From contig JANYIO010000105.1 of NCBI GenBank assembly GCA_025362015.1, positions 1 to 38,587 on the forward strand: a DNA stretch of 38,587 bases. Reading direction: 5' to 3'. The position numbers and the translations under genes were made by a program. Shown one piece after another: positions 7,578 to 16,065 of the stretch (position 1 is its first letter; every line of letters starts with the position of its first letter). The DNA is from Gammaproteobacteria bacterium (GTDB lineage Bacteria; Pseudomonadota; Gammaproteobacteria; Pseudomonadales; Cellvibrionaceae). The notes under the pieces were generated by a model. The model worked only from the letters and a program-made list of their open reading frames with translations. It was not told where the DNA came from and searched no databases.

Positions 7578-8546
7578 TTATGCTTCCGCCACAAACACCG
7601 CACGTATTGGGGCAGGGTGGCCTTCGGCGGTTAGATTGTTATTGTGTGGATCTAAAAATTCGGGCAAGGAATGAAACTTCATCCACTCGGTTGAGTGTTG
7701 TTCTTCTACGGTGGTTTTAGCTATATCGACCACGCGAGGGTTATTAAATCCCATTTTTCTTAACCAGCTGAGCATGGTGTCACAGCTAGGTAAAAACCAC
7801 ACATTGTTCATCATCGCGTAGCGACCTTCAGGTACAAGCACATCGCCTAACTCGCCCTCGATTACCAAAGTCTCTAAAACAAGCTGCCCGCCCGGGCGTA
7901 ATGCTTCTTTCAGTTCACGTATATGATCCATGGGTGATTTACGATGATAAAAAACTCCCATTGAAAACACAGTATCGAAAGCGTGTAATTTGGGTGGTAA
8001 TTCTTCTATGCCGACAGGTAATACATCGATGGGATAATCACCGGCAAGATGTTTGATGGCATGAAATTGCACTACGAAACGCGGTGAGGGATCTATCCCA
8101 ATTACGCGTTGCGCGCCAGCACCTAACATGCGCCAACAGTGATAACCATTGCCGCAACCCACGTCTAAAATTAAACGATTTTGGAGTGGGGCCAAATGGG
8201 GTATTACACGATCCCATTTCCAGTCGGAGCGCCATTCGGTATTAATATGAATGCCTTGAACCCAATAAGGACCTTTACGCCACGGAATAAGTACTTCAAG
8301 GGTTGTTTGTAGCGTAGCTAATGTTTGTTCGTCGTAATCATTGATGAGGCCAATTTCAACTTTATCTAAAAAGTTATTTTGACTACTTTTGCAGTCAGGT
8401 AACCGGGCAAGTGCTCCTATCCACTCGGGTAAGTCACCGTAACGTTTTACGCATAAGCCTTCGGCTATCTGCATTGGTAGGGTTTCTACCCAGGCGACCA
8501 ATGGGCTGTCAGGTAAATAATTTAGAAATGCCTGATAGTTAATCAT
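7578..8546 (-). CDS. cmoB: tRNA U34 carboxymethyltransferase CmoB
   Basis: Transfers the carboxymethyl group of carboxy-S-adenosylmethionine to 5-hydroxyuridine 34 of tRNAs, giving cmo5U and wider wobble decoding. The 322 residues match E. coli CmoB. The family-specific N-terminal domain ends in [19 protein letters not shown], which includes carboxy-SAM and tetramer contacts. A Rossmann methyltransferase core follows with [13 protein letters not shown] (about residue 127), GIDPSPRF and [12 protein letters not shown]. It begins with the ATG at 8544-8546 inside the cmoA end (8-nt overlap), so it is translated from the cmoA-cmoB message. Confidence 0.97.
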   Translation of the reverse strand: MINYQAFLNYLPDSPLVAWVETLPMQIAEGLCVKRYGDLPEWIGALARLPDCKSSQNNFLDKVEIGLINDYDEQTLATLQTTLEVLIPWRKGPYWVQGIHINTEWRSDWKWDRVIPHLAPLQNRLILDVGCGNGYHCWRMLGAGAQRVIGIDPSPRFVVQFHAIKHLAGDYPIDVLPVGIEELPPKLHAFDTVFSMGVFYHRKSPMDHIRELKEALRPGGQLVLETLVIEGELGDVLVPEGRYAMMNNVWFLPSCDTMLSWLRKMGFNNPRVVDIAKTTVEEQHSTEWMKFHSLPEFLDPHNNNLTAEGHPAPIRAVFVAEA

Positions 8547-9285
8547 TTATCGCTGTGCCTTTAATCGCAATAATCGAGGCAAAGTTAAAGCATTGAAACC
8601 ATACATCTACACTGGAAAATCCTGCATCTTTAAGCCGTTGACGGTGGGTCGCAAGGGTTTCGGGTATCAGTACATTTTCAATCGCGCTGCGTTTTTGGGC
8701 GATTTCTAAATCACTGTAACCATTAGCGCGTTTGAAATTGTGATGTAATTCAATCATGAGTGCTTGATGTTGCTCATCTTCAAAGGCGAGCTTTTCTGAC
8801 AATATCAGAACGCCATTAGGCTTTAATCCTGCATAAATGTTACGCAATATAGTGCTGCGGTTTTCGACAGAAATAAATTGTAGGGTAAAATTTAATACTA
8901 CGACTGATGCATTAGTAATAGGAAACATACACAAATCGGCACAGTGTAAGTTGACTTCAATTTCTGCACTATCGGCAGCAATAACTTGCTGGCAACGCTC
9001 AACCATTGCAGGTGAATTATCAACGCCGATAATAGTGCAATTTGCTGCTTGAATTCGGTGACGCATGGCTAACGTTGCGGCCCCTAATGAGCAGCCCAAA
9101 TCATAGCAAGTGCTATTCTGTTGCGCATAGCGTTCAGCCAGATTACCAATCATGTTGATAATAGTGGCATAGCCTGGCACTGAACGTTTAATCATGTCGG
9201 GGAACACATTCACAACTGACTCATCAAACTTGAAGGTGTCAACTTGTGCAAGGGGGTTGGCGTAGAGTGTGTCGGTTATAGGCAT
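8539..9285 (-). CDS. cmoA: Carboxy-S-adenosylmethionine synthase CmoA
   Basis: Makes carboxy-SAM from SAM and prephenate, the cofactor that CmoB uses on tRNA U34. It has 248 residues, as in the family. Motifs: [20 protein letters not shown] at the N-terminus (family hallmark), the SAM loop [14 protein letters not shown] near residue 60, GVDNSPAM, and [12 protein letters not shown]. It starts at the ATG at 9283-9285; the ribosome site is weak. It is first in the cmoA-cmoB operon. About 300 nt without a gene lie between it and the divergent regulator remnant. Confidence 0.96.
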   Translation of the reverse strand: MPITDTLYANPLAQVDTFKFDESVVNVFPDMIKRSVPGYATIINMIGNLAERYAQQNSTCYDLGCSLGAATLAMRHRIQAANCTIIGVDNSPAMVERCQQVIAADSAEIEVNLHCADLCMFPITNASVVVLNFTLQFISVENRSTILRNIYAGLKPNGVLILSEKLAFEDEQHQALMIELHHNFKRANGYSDLEIAQKRSAIENVLIPETLATHRQRLKDAGFSSVDVWFQCFNFASIIAIKGTAIND

Positions 9286-9542
9286 GTGCTTTTTAAAGTT
9301 GATAGTCGTTAAAATTAGAGCGTTAAAAATCAGAAATGTGGTTTGTTAATCATCTTGAGCTAATTGTAACTGGGTTTAATGTGTCTGGGTTGGTTGAGGC
9401 GGGAATAATTGTCTCCTGTGCTCTCTTTATGCGGTTTTTAGGCTATTCTCATATTAGCTATCGTTTAACTTTTGGCTAAGAGGCTGTGCTGCTTGCAATG
9501 TTATCTTTGTGTAAATCTATGTTTGTTTAGGGATGGCTTCGT

Positions 9543-9566
9543 ATTAAGAAAGTCTTCTTTCTTAAT
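9543..9566. repeat. Perfect inverted repeat before the regulator remnant
   Basis: ATTAAGAAAG (9543-9552) and CTTTCTTAAT (9557-9566) form a 10-bp palindrome with a 4-nt loop. It ends 18 nt before the ATG of the regulator remnant at 9585. It could be an operator or a weak hairpin. The rest of the 9286-9584 gap holds nothing I can name. Confidence 0.65.
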
Positions 9567-9584
9567 TTAAGAGAAACAGAGTTT

Positions 9585-9933
9585 ATGCCTGATCTGCGTT
9601 ATGAAAAAATACAGGCGTTGATTGTAGATGATTTCGATAATTTTCGAGTCATGCTTTTCAATATGTTGCAAGAACTTTGGGTACCTAAAATTGATGTGGC
9701 CGCATCTGACAAGGAGGCGTTACGCTTTTATTGGTTTACGTTTAAATTTATTACGAGCACTTATTGCGCAACTAAAATTAAACTCACAGCATCAACAAGT
9801 TCTTTCGATGATAGAGCAAACACTGGGTTATGTGGCACAAATAATACCGACTACCCATGTACAATATTTTCGTTTTCGTCAATTGGAAGACGCCGTTAAA
9901 TTTAGTGAGTCAGGAAATTCTCTGCCTCACTAA
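9585..9933 (+). pseudogene. Remnant of a response regulator (receiver head joined to a foreign-frame tail)
   Basis: From 9585 the frame reads as the start of a CheY-like receiver: QALIVDDFDNFRVMLFNMLQ, with the acidic Asp pair, then IDVAASDKEAL. At about 9730 receiver similarity stops, and this frame runs through low-complexity residues to a stop at 9899. From about 9728 the next plus frame becomes protein-like (GLRLNLLRALIAQLKLNSQ to VQYFRFRQLEDAVKF, stop 9933). That part resembles the C-terminal helical/TPR end of long TPR response regulators. The phospho-acceptor Asp and Thr/Lys regions of the receiver are absent. The simplest reading is an internal deletion of most of the gene, out of frame. 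The intact kinase-like gene follows 20 nt later, probably the former partner. A single sequencing frameshift cannot explain the missing length. Confidence 0.7.
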
Positions 9934-9953
9934 TGTGATTATCAGGTGACTCT

Positions 9954-10646
9954 ATGAAATCCAAAACTATAGACATAGATTTTTCGTTTGTATTGGCGTC
10001 AAGTGTGCATGATATGAAGAATTCTCTTGGTATGTTAATGAATACCATTACTGATGTGATGGAAAAATATCCACCGCAAAATGAATCTCATGCTAATTCT
10101 TACGCAATACTTGAGTATGAAGCCGTAAGAATTAATAGTGAATTAATTCAGTTGTTATCACTTTATCATTTGGATCATGATCATATTCACGTAAAGGTTG
10201 ATAAGCATTATGTAATTGATGTTTTAAATGATCAAATTGCACGTAATTATTGTGTGTTGCAAAGCCACAAAATCCAATTAGAGTTGGTTTGTGATGAGTC
10301 ATTGCAAGGTTATTTTGATGCGGATTTAATTGGCGGCGTAGTGAATAATATTCTGGTTAATTGTGCTCGTTATTGTAAAAATTCTTTGCGCATTGAGGCT
10401 TACGAAGAGCATGAGAATTTGTGTATTTCCATTGAAGACGACGGGCCTGGTTATCCTCAAGATATGCTGGATAAGGCTGCTGACACTGAGGTACGAATTG
10501 GTTTTGCAGGTGGTAGGCCACATCTTGGTTTGTTGTTTGCACATAAGGTGGCTTTAATGCATCAGTCTAAAACTCGACAGGGCTCTATTCGGTTAAGTAA
10601 TGGCGGTAAGCTTGGCGGCGGTTGTTTTAGTTTGTATTTACCCTAA
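9954..10646 (+). CDS. Cytosolic sensor histidine-kinase-like protein
   Basis: A 230-residue protein without membrane segments. Residues 10-80 are a dimerisation/phosphoacceptor helix pair with the H-box VHDMKNSLGML (His near residue 19). A GHKL ATPase domain follows, with the N-box GGVVNNILVNCARY near 125, the G1 box IEDDGPGYP near 160, a glycine-rich lid GGRPHLGLLFAHKVALMH, and the end GGGCFSLYLP. It should autophosphorylate in the cytosol, but its input is unknown and it has no PAS or GAF domain. CAGGTGA precedes the ATG by about 8 nt. Upstream lies the remains of a response regulator, so it may now signal to another regulator or be on the way to loss. Confidence 0.85.
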   Translation: MKSKTIDIDFSFVLASSVHDMKNSLGMLMNTITDVMEKYPPQNESHANSYAILEYEAVRINSELIQLLSLYHLDHDHIHVKVDKHYVIDVLNDQIARNYCVLQSHKIQLELVCDESLQGYFDADLIGGVVNNILVNCARYCKNSLRIEAYEEHENLCISIEDDGPGYPQDMLDKAADTEVRIGFAGGRPHLGLLFAHKVALMHQSKTRQGSIRLSNGGKLGGGCFSLYLP

Positions 10647-10710
10647 GAGCTTATGGATGTTAAAGAATATCAGTGCCTTTATGTACGTTTTAGGTTTATA
10701 TAGGTACATT

Positions 10711-10735
10711 AATAAACTCAAAATGAGAGTTTATT
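10711..10735. repeat. Inverted repeat between kinase and FHA genes
   Basis: AATAAACTC (10711-10719) pairs with GAGTTTATT (10727-10735) around a 7-nt loop. It is AT-rich with no T-tract, so it is a weak terminator at best. It lies in the 155-nt gap before the FHA gene. Confidence 0.5.
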
Positions 10736-10801
10736 GCTTGAAATGGATGATGAGCTATAGCATTATCAGTTTTCAGAAAATCGCTCGGAGTTGTTCATTC
10801 T

Positions 10802-11698
10802 ATGTTGAAAATTCGCTATAAAAACAATAAATACAATTCAGTATGGCTGGTTGAACCTATGATCAGTATTGGTCGTTCTGCGACTAATGATCTGGTAATT
10901 GATAATCCGGCGGTAGCTGATAGGCACATAGAAGTACATGTTTCTCACGAAACCTTGACTCTTAAGAATTTGGATCCGCTAAAACCCGTTAAAGTAAATA
11001 CTACGGAAGTTACCGGTGGGTGCACCCTGAAAGAAGATGATGAAATTACCATTGGTGGTGTTTCACTGGTTGTTATTGATCCAAAACGCGAATCAAAGGT
11101 TGTCTTGCCTGAGGCTGTTAACGCAACTCAGTTACGTGCGGTGGTATCGAGTGGCTGGGCAATTAAAGCAAATCATGCGGCGCTGGCCAACCGGGTATTT
11201 CCACTGAAAGATGTTACGGTTATAGGTCGTGCAACTGAGTGCGATATTAGTTTAACGGCTTCCCATTTGTCTCGCCGCCATGCGCAATTACAAATTGTTG
11301 ACGGTGCACTCTTTGTAAAAGATCTTGGCTCAGCCAATGGCACTTTTTTAAATGGTAAGCAGGTCATGGAGGCGCGTGTTAAACGAGGGGATGAATTGCG
11401 CTTTGACTCACTTATTTTTGGAGTCATGGGGCCCGCTGATGAATTGGCCAAAACTACGGTGCGTAATCCGTCGCCACAGGAAACTGCTGACCAGGTAAAA
11501 AATACGGTGCAAGACGCTATGCAAGAATTAGACAAGCCGATATCGTCAGCCTTTGCTAAAAAAGAATCGAGTCATTCTGCAACTAACACTTTTGGTTCTA
11601 GAAGAGAGGAGCCAAAAAGTGCTGCGGGTAAATTTGGCTTGCTAGTGCTGGCAATTCTGGCTGTAGTTGTGGTGGTGGTGTTGTTGACAAGACATTAA
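10802..11698 (+). CDS. Tail-anchored protein with two FHA domains
   Basis: 298 residues. FHA domain 1 (about 1-95) is degenerate: GRSATNDLVI and ADRHIEVHV are present, but the usual N-G near the end is not. FHA domain 2 (about 120-220) is canonical: VIGRATECDISL, SRRHAQL, DLGSANGTFLNGKQV, the residues that bind phosphothreonine. A charged, proline/serine-containing linker follows. The protein ends in a 20-residue hydrophobic helix (LLVLAILAVVVVVVLL) and TRH, so it is probably C-terminally anchored with the FHA domains in the cytosol. It would tether a Ser/Thr-phosphorylated partner to the membrane. No Ser/Thr kinase, phosphatase or type VI gene is near. The glutaredoxin-like gene starts 14 nt downstream and is probably co-transcribed. 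Confidence 0.85.
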   Translation: MLKIRYKNNKYNSVWLVEPMISIGRSATNDLVIDNPAVADRHIEVHVSHETLTLKNLDPLKPVKVNTTEVTGGCTLKEDDEITIGGVSLVVIDPKRESKVVLPEAVNATQLRAVVSSGWAIKANHAALANRVFPLKDVTVIGRATECDISLTASHLSRRHAQLQIVDGALFVKDLGSANGTFLNGKQVMEARVKRGDELRFDSLIFGVMGPADELAKTTVRNPSPQETADQVKNTVQDAMQELDKPISSAFAKKESSHSATNTFGSRREEPKSAAGKFGLLVLAILAVVVVVVLLTRH

Positions 11699-11712
11699 AA
11701 GGGAGGCTCGTT

Positions 11713-11961
11713 GTGAAAGTTATTTTGTACAGTACTGTTGGTTGCCATCTGTGTGAACTGGCGAAACAGGTTTTGTTGCCGTTAGTGATTCAATACCAAT
11801 TTCGATTAGTAGAGGTTGATATTGCTAACGATGACGTTTTAGTTTCTCGTTATGGTGTACGTATTCCCGTGTTAGGTTCACCGGCCAGTGAATGCGAATT
11901 GAATTGGCCGTTTAGTGTAAAAGATGCAGATATATTTTTTGCAGAGCTAGCTGGTATTTAG
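11713..11961 (+). CDS. Glutaredoxin-like protein (DUF836 type)
   Basis: An 82-residue thioredoxin-fold protein. LYSTVGCHLCELAK puts a CxxC (CHLC) at residues 10-13. EVDIAN and RYGVRIPVLG supply the family cis-proline. This matches the short glutaredoxin-like family PF05768 (DUF836), whose substrate is generally unknown. The GTG start at 11713 is supported by GGGAGG 8 nt upstream. It forms a likely two-gene unit with the FHA gene and runs towards the EAL/HDOD gene. Its stop lies in a partially duplicated stretch. Confidence 0.85.
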   Translation: MKVILYSTVGCHLCELAKQVLLPLVIQYQFRLVEVDIANDDVLVSRYGVRIPVLGSPASECELNWPFSVKDADIFFAELAGI

Positions 11962-11985
11962 TTTAAGAGTTAGCCGGTATTTAGT
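11948..11985. repeat. Tandem duplication over the glutaredoxin-like stop
   Basis: TAGCTGGTATTTAGT (11948-11962) recurs as TAGCCGGTATTTAGT (11971-11985), a 23-nt period with one substitution. The first copy contains the last codons and stop of the upstream gene. Confidence 0.75.
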
Positions 11986-12001
11986 GTTTGAATAGTCAAT
12001 A

Positions 12002-13243
12002 TTAGGGCTTGGTATTTTCGTGGAGGCCTAAATCATTCATGGTATTTTCTACCCAGGCAATTGTTGCAATATAAATTTTAGTCAGTTCTTCTGCGCTTAT
12101 ATTATGCTCTTGTAGAAAGTCCCAATCTATTTGGTCCCATTCTCCTTTCTCATAATGTGTTGTAATTTCTAACACTTTTCCTTCATCACCCAGTTGATTA
12201 AGAATTGCTTCGTTAATATGTTGGCTGAGTGAAATGCTGCCCAGCAACGTATCGAGGGGTACATCCATAAAAGCATCAAGAGTAGAAAGTAGGCCAACAG
12301 TAAAGTAAGAGTCTTGCTTGGCTCTACCGTTTAATTGATTCGCAATCATTTCGCACATGCGTGCGCGCGTAAGCGCAGCCACGCTTAATTCGTGGGGTTT
12401 TCCGCCGAGATTTGACATTACTAAAATATTAACCCAATTTCTAATCTTGTTAATGCCCAATAATAAAATGGCTTGTTTGAGAGAATCTACTTTACGTATT
12501 ACACCAAAAGCAGCAGAGTTTACTAATCGCAAAAGTTTGAAGCTGAGTACTGTGTCGCTTGCAATCATTTTTTCTATTTTTTCCACTTGCACATTAGGGT
12601 CATGCAGAGCTGACATCAATTGTAGTACAGATTGTTTGTTGTCTGATATTTTGCGTCCCATCATGATTTGTGGATGTGCTAAAAAATAACCCTGAAATAA
12701 ATCAAACCCGGCTTTTTTGCAAAACTCTAACATCTCGTAGGTTTCAACTTTTTCTGCTAAAAGCTGAATACCAAACGGCCGCAAATAATTGATATGTTCA
12801 AATAATTGCTGCGGGGAAAGTTGCAAAACATCCAGCTTAATAATATCCGCATAAGGAATAAGATGTTGGGTTTCGGGGGTCAAAACAAAATCATCCAGAG
12901 CAATAGTATATTGTTGCTCGCGAAGTACTTTTAGTGAATGCAGCATTGAAGCATCAACACGTTGACCTTCCAGTACTTCTATTACAAGTTGTTGACGATC
13001 GAAGGGAGGTGGTGATTGTAGTAACTTGCGAGTGAAGTTGATAAAGGCAAGATGTTTGCCAACGACTTTTTCAATCGAAAGTTCGGTGAAGGCGTTTAAT
13101 AATACTTGTGAGCTAGCGCTATCACCATTCGTAAATGTGGCATGATTTTCGTGGCTGGAGCGACATAATAATTCATAACCAATCACTTTCATTTGGGAAT
13201 CGAAAATGGGTTGGCGTGCTAGCAGCGGTAGTGAGTCGGACAT
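12002..13243 (-). CDS. EAL-like plus HDOD domain signalling protein
   Basis: 413 residues. The N-terminal half has an EAL-type fold that begins LLARQPIFDSQMKVIGYELL. The catalytic E-A-L is replaced by YELL, and few metal ligands remain, so it should not hydrolyse c-di-GMP. From about residue 205 an HDOD domain follows (LMSALHDPNVQVEKIEKMI, LRLVNSAAFG, QAILLLGINKIRNWV). HDOD is an HD-related non-catalytic domain common in chemotaxis, motility and type IV pilus regulators (CdgJ/YuxH group). It is cytosolic and probably a protein-interaction switch. No clear ribosome site is visible before the ATG at 13241-13243. It is a single gene convergent with the glutaredoxin-like gene. Confidence 0.88.
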   Translation of the reverse strand: MSDSLPLLARQPIFDSQMKVIGYELLCRSSHENHATFTNGDSASSQVLLNAFTELSIEKVVGKHLAFINFTRKLLQSPPPFDRQQLVIEVLEGQRVDASMLHSLKVLREQQYTIALDDFVLTPETQHLIPYADIIKLDVLQLSPQQLFEHINYLRPFGIQLLAEKVETYEMLEFCKKAGFDLFQGYFLAHPQIMMGRKISDNKQSVLQLMSALHDPNVQVEKIEKMIASDTVLSFKLLRLVNSAAFGVIRKVDSLKQAILLLGINKIRNWVNILVMSNLGGKPHELSVAALTRARMCEMIANQLNGRAKQDSYFTVGLLSTLDAFMDVPLDTLLGSISLSQHINEAILNQLGDEGKVLEITTHYEKGEWDQIDWDFLQEHNISAEELTKIYIATIAWVENTMNDLGLHENTKP

Positions 13244-13343
13244 AATATGGGTGTTTATCCAATTGATATCGTTCAGTGTAGCTCTTGACCGCCATAACTG
13301 TTAACAACAACACAATTTTTTGCACCTTATTTAAAACGATTGT

Positions 13344-15374
13344 TTATAGTCCCTGAGCTGCTTCTTGCAATGTAACAAAGGATTGTTTGTTTCCGGTGCG
13401 ATATCCATAAATTACAGAATAAAACAAAATATTTTGCACGTAACTACGGGTTTCCTGATAAGGAATAGTTTCAATCCACACGTCATAAGGTAGCTTTTCG
13501 CTATTATTTTTAGTGAGCCATTGTCTGACCTTGGTCGGGCCCGCGTTATAAGCGGCAGCGGCCAAAATACGGTTTCCTGAAAAGCTCCCAAGTAATTGAT
13601 TTAGGTAGCAACTGCCTAAAGTGATATTTTTTTCGGGTAGTAATAAATCCTGATTTTTAAAGCTTAAACCAGATCTTTTCGCTGTTGATTTTGCAGTCGC
13701 AGGCATTAATTGCATTAGCCCTAACGCCCCTGTTGGTGATTTCGCATCAGCTTTGAAGGCGCTTTCTTGCCGGGTTATGGCAAAAATAAAGTATTCACTT
13801 AACGAGGTTTGGCGCGCAGCATTTTTTACATTTTCGGGATAAACAATAGGAAATCGTACTTGGAGCTCATCCCAAAGTTGTGCATCGCCCATAGTTTGAA
13901 TTGCTTGCCTATGCCAGCCCCAGCGGTCTGCCAGGCGTCCGGCCGCAACAATTTCTTCGGGAGGCAAATGCCGCATTGTGTGAGTCCATTCGCGATTAGA
14001 CGCATTTAGGTCACCGATTAAATACAATTCGCGAGCGCGTTGAATGGCCGGGGTAAACTCGACGGTGCTAATGAATTCTTTAGATAATTGCAGAGGCTTA
14101 TCCACAAGACTGTAGTCTGCGCCAAGTTTATCCGAGGATAAGAAACCATAAAAGCTGCGTGTATTAGCAACATCTGCATAAATTTCACTGGTTTTTTTCC
14201 CTTCAACTTCTTTAATGTTCAGCTTGTCCATAATGCGTGCTTGCCAATAGCTCCAGCGCTCGCTTTTTTGGAGATCTGGAGGTAAGCGTAAAATCCAGCG
14301 ATAGGATTTTTCCCAATCTTGTTTGCGCAAAGCTTCGCGAATTAAGGCTTCGAGTAAGTCGGCATGGCTAAGGTTTGGTGTGGCTGTAACGAGTTGTTCA
14401 GCTCTATCGCCCTGGTCTTGTCGTAATAATTGACGGGCGAGTAAATAGTTAATATGAATGATTTCATCTTCGGTAAATCCTACTTTTTTTTCATAATTTT
14501 TCCATAGATCATCTGCATCTAGAGCATTCGTTTGTCCGTAGCGCTCAAGGCCCAAGGCAATACTGGCGCGGTCTTCAAATAATAGAGTATTAAACAATTC
14601 AGTTTGCAAAATTAAACGCGGTGTTTTTGCAACATTTTGGTACTGCAACGCAAGCGCTTGTTGTGTGGGTACCATTTGTTGTGCGAGGCTGTCGGCTAAA
14701 CCGATTTCATCTGCCTGTACGGCTTTAGTGTAACGGCTCCAGAGTAACGATGACGTCAGCATTCCGGCTTGCATCCATTCAGTAAATACCGGATCACACG
14801 CTTTTGACTGCGGTTTTTCGATATTCCATAAGGGTTCTATATCACTCAGAGCCGTTTTATCACCGGTGGTAAGGCGTGCGCGAATATTGAGGCAAGCAAG
14901 CTCAGAGTCGTTCAAGTCGGGGTCGTAAAAATTGCGATAATCGGACCACAGCTCTTGGCTGGCGAGTGTCCGCAACCAACGATGGCGTAATCTTTCACCT
15001 AAAAAAGAATCCGGATAGTGCTCAAAAAAAAGCGCTACATCTTTTTTTGGTAGTGACGTAAGTCTATCGCCTAAGGCTTCATATTCCAGGTAGGGCAGCA
15101 GCGGGTAATTTTTGAGCCTGGGTAAAATTTGTTCGTAGCGAGTGAACTGCTTTTTATTCAATGCTTTTTGCGCTTCATCGTAATATAAACGTTCCGCTTT
15201 ACGCGCACTAGAAACAAAATTAATGGGGTTGGTCGAAGCGGATAATTGTTCAGCAATTGCGGAGTTGTTAGAGGCCTGTGCCATAGTGGCTAAGGCATGT
15301 GTGCAGCTAAAACAACTTATGAGTAAGCCTAGAGCATATTGCAGTGGTAAGCTAAGCAAAAAGCGAGATTGCAT
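13344..15374 (-). CDS. slt: Soluble lytic murein transglycosylase
   Basis: Periplasmic exo-lytic transglycosylase that cuts the MurNAc-GlcNAc bond to 1,6-anhydroMurNAc during wall turnover. It has 676 residues (E. coli Slt70 is 645). It starts with a signal peptide (hydrophobic LLSLPLQYALGLLISCF, cleavage probably after THALA). A long alpha-helical superhelix (about 60-470) follows, then the goose-lysozyme-like catalytic domain: ITRQESAFKADAKSPTGALG with catalytic Glu537, LMQLMPATA and AAAYNAGPTKV. GAGG lies 8 nt before the ATG. It sits downstream of the unassigned gene at 15538 with a 163-nt gap and is probably transcribed alone. Confidence 0.95.
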   Translation of the reverse strand: MQSRFLLSLPLQYALGLLISCFSCTHALATMAQASNNSAIAEQLSASTNPINFVSSARKAERLYYDEAQKALNKKQFTRYEQILPRLKNYPLLPYLEYEALGDRLTSLPKKDVALFFEHYPDSFLGERLRHRWLRTLASQELWSDYRNFYDPDLNDSELACLNIRARLTTGDKTALSDIEPLWNIEKPQSKACDPVFTEWMQAGMLTSSLLWSRYTKAVQADEIGLADSLAQQMVPTQQALALQYQNVAKTPRLILQTELFNTLLFEDRASIALGLERYGQTNALDADDLWKNYEKKVGFTEDEIIHINYLLARQLLRQDQGDRAEQLVTATPNLSHADLLEALIREALRKQDWEKSYRWILRLPPDLQKSERWSYWQARIMDKLNIKEVEGKKTSEIYADVANTRSFYGFLSSDKLGADYSLVDKPLQLSKEFISTVEFTPAIQRARELYLIGDLNASNREWTHTMRHLPPEEIVAAGRLADRWGWHRQAIQTMGDAQLWDELQVRFPIVYPENVKNAARQTSLSEYFIFAITRQESAFKADAKSPTGALGLMQLMPATAKSTAKRSGLSFKNQDLLLPEKNITLGSCYLNQLLGSFSGNRILAAAAYNAGPTKVRQWLTKNNSEKLPYDVWIETIPYQETRSYVQNILFYSVIYGYRTGNKQSFVTLQEAAQGL

Positions 15375-15537
15375 TTCTAAACCTCAAGAAATGGTACAGG
15401 TGACCTATAGTGTTCATTATGTCTTTTTTTGGCCAATTTTTCTATGGATTAATAATCTTTTGCTGAAATAGAGCTGAATAGAAGGTGGCTTTTTGAAAGT
15501 TTAAGTATCTGCTCAAGTTTGCATTAGTTGTGATCAT

Positions 15538-16065
15538 TCAAGCCGCTATTTTTCTATTTTCACGTAATACTAATTTACGGTAATTGTGAGCAAATTTATT
15601 CATTTCTGTTTCACTGCAAAGGGGTGTCTTATGTTGGCTAGTATCGCGGGTTGAATAATTTTTCTGCCAACAACTCGCTAAATCAAGAATGCTATTCTCA
15701 TCAAGTAACGGCAGGTTATTGCGTTTATAGATCATCCACGCAATGCCGGTAGCGTAACCAAGATTGGTAATTAATTCATGATGAGGAAATTTTAAAAATT
15801 GTTGTTGACTTGCGAGTCCTCGCATACGCGATGCAAGTTCCGGATCGGTGACCAAAAACTCATCCCACACCTGAGTGTGCGTAAATTCGGAGATACGATA
15901 CAAGCCAGCACCTTTGACATCACTGGTGTGAATGATAAAGCCTAATTGTGATTCTTGAGCAGCGGTTCCTAATAGTAAATTCTCTGCAGCGGGGGACCAT
16001 TCATTCAGTTGTTCCAAGGTGGGGCGGACTACTAACTCTCGTAAATCTTTTGCATAAATACCCAT
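15538..16065 (-). CDS. Unrecognised 175-residue protein with a lysozyme-like AAQES motif
   Basis: I do not recognise the family. The 175-residue protein has no signal peptide and no membrane helix. LLLGTAAQESQLG (about residues 30-42) looks like the catalytic Glu region of transglycosylase/lysozyme folds (A-x-x-E-S-x-x-G), and GAGLYRISEFTH could be the following beta-sheet loop. LGYATGIAWMIYKR and SCWQKNYST near the C-terminus resemble the last helices of phage-type lysozyme-like proteins, but this is weak. AGAGG, 5 nt before the ATG, supports translation. It lies upstream of slt, which may be coincidence. Phage-derived muramidase or structural protein is an inference only. Confidence 0.7.
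   Translation of the reverse strand: MGIYAKDLRELVVRPTLEQLNEWSPAAENLLLGTAAQESQLGFIIHTSDVKGAGLYRISEFTHTQVWDEFLVTDPELASRMRGLASQQQFLKFPHHELITNLGYATGIAWMIYKRNNLPLLDENSILDLASCWQKNYSTRDTSQHKTPLCSETEMNKFAHNYRKLVLRENRKIAA

Noticed and set aside
9585-9933. Two overlapping genuine small genes
   Set aside because: Each frame is protein-like for only part of its length, and the parts abut near 9730, which fits one broken gene better.
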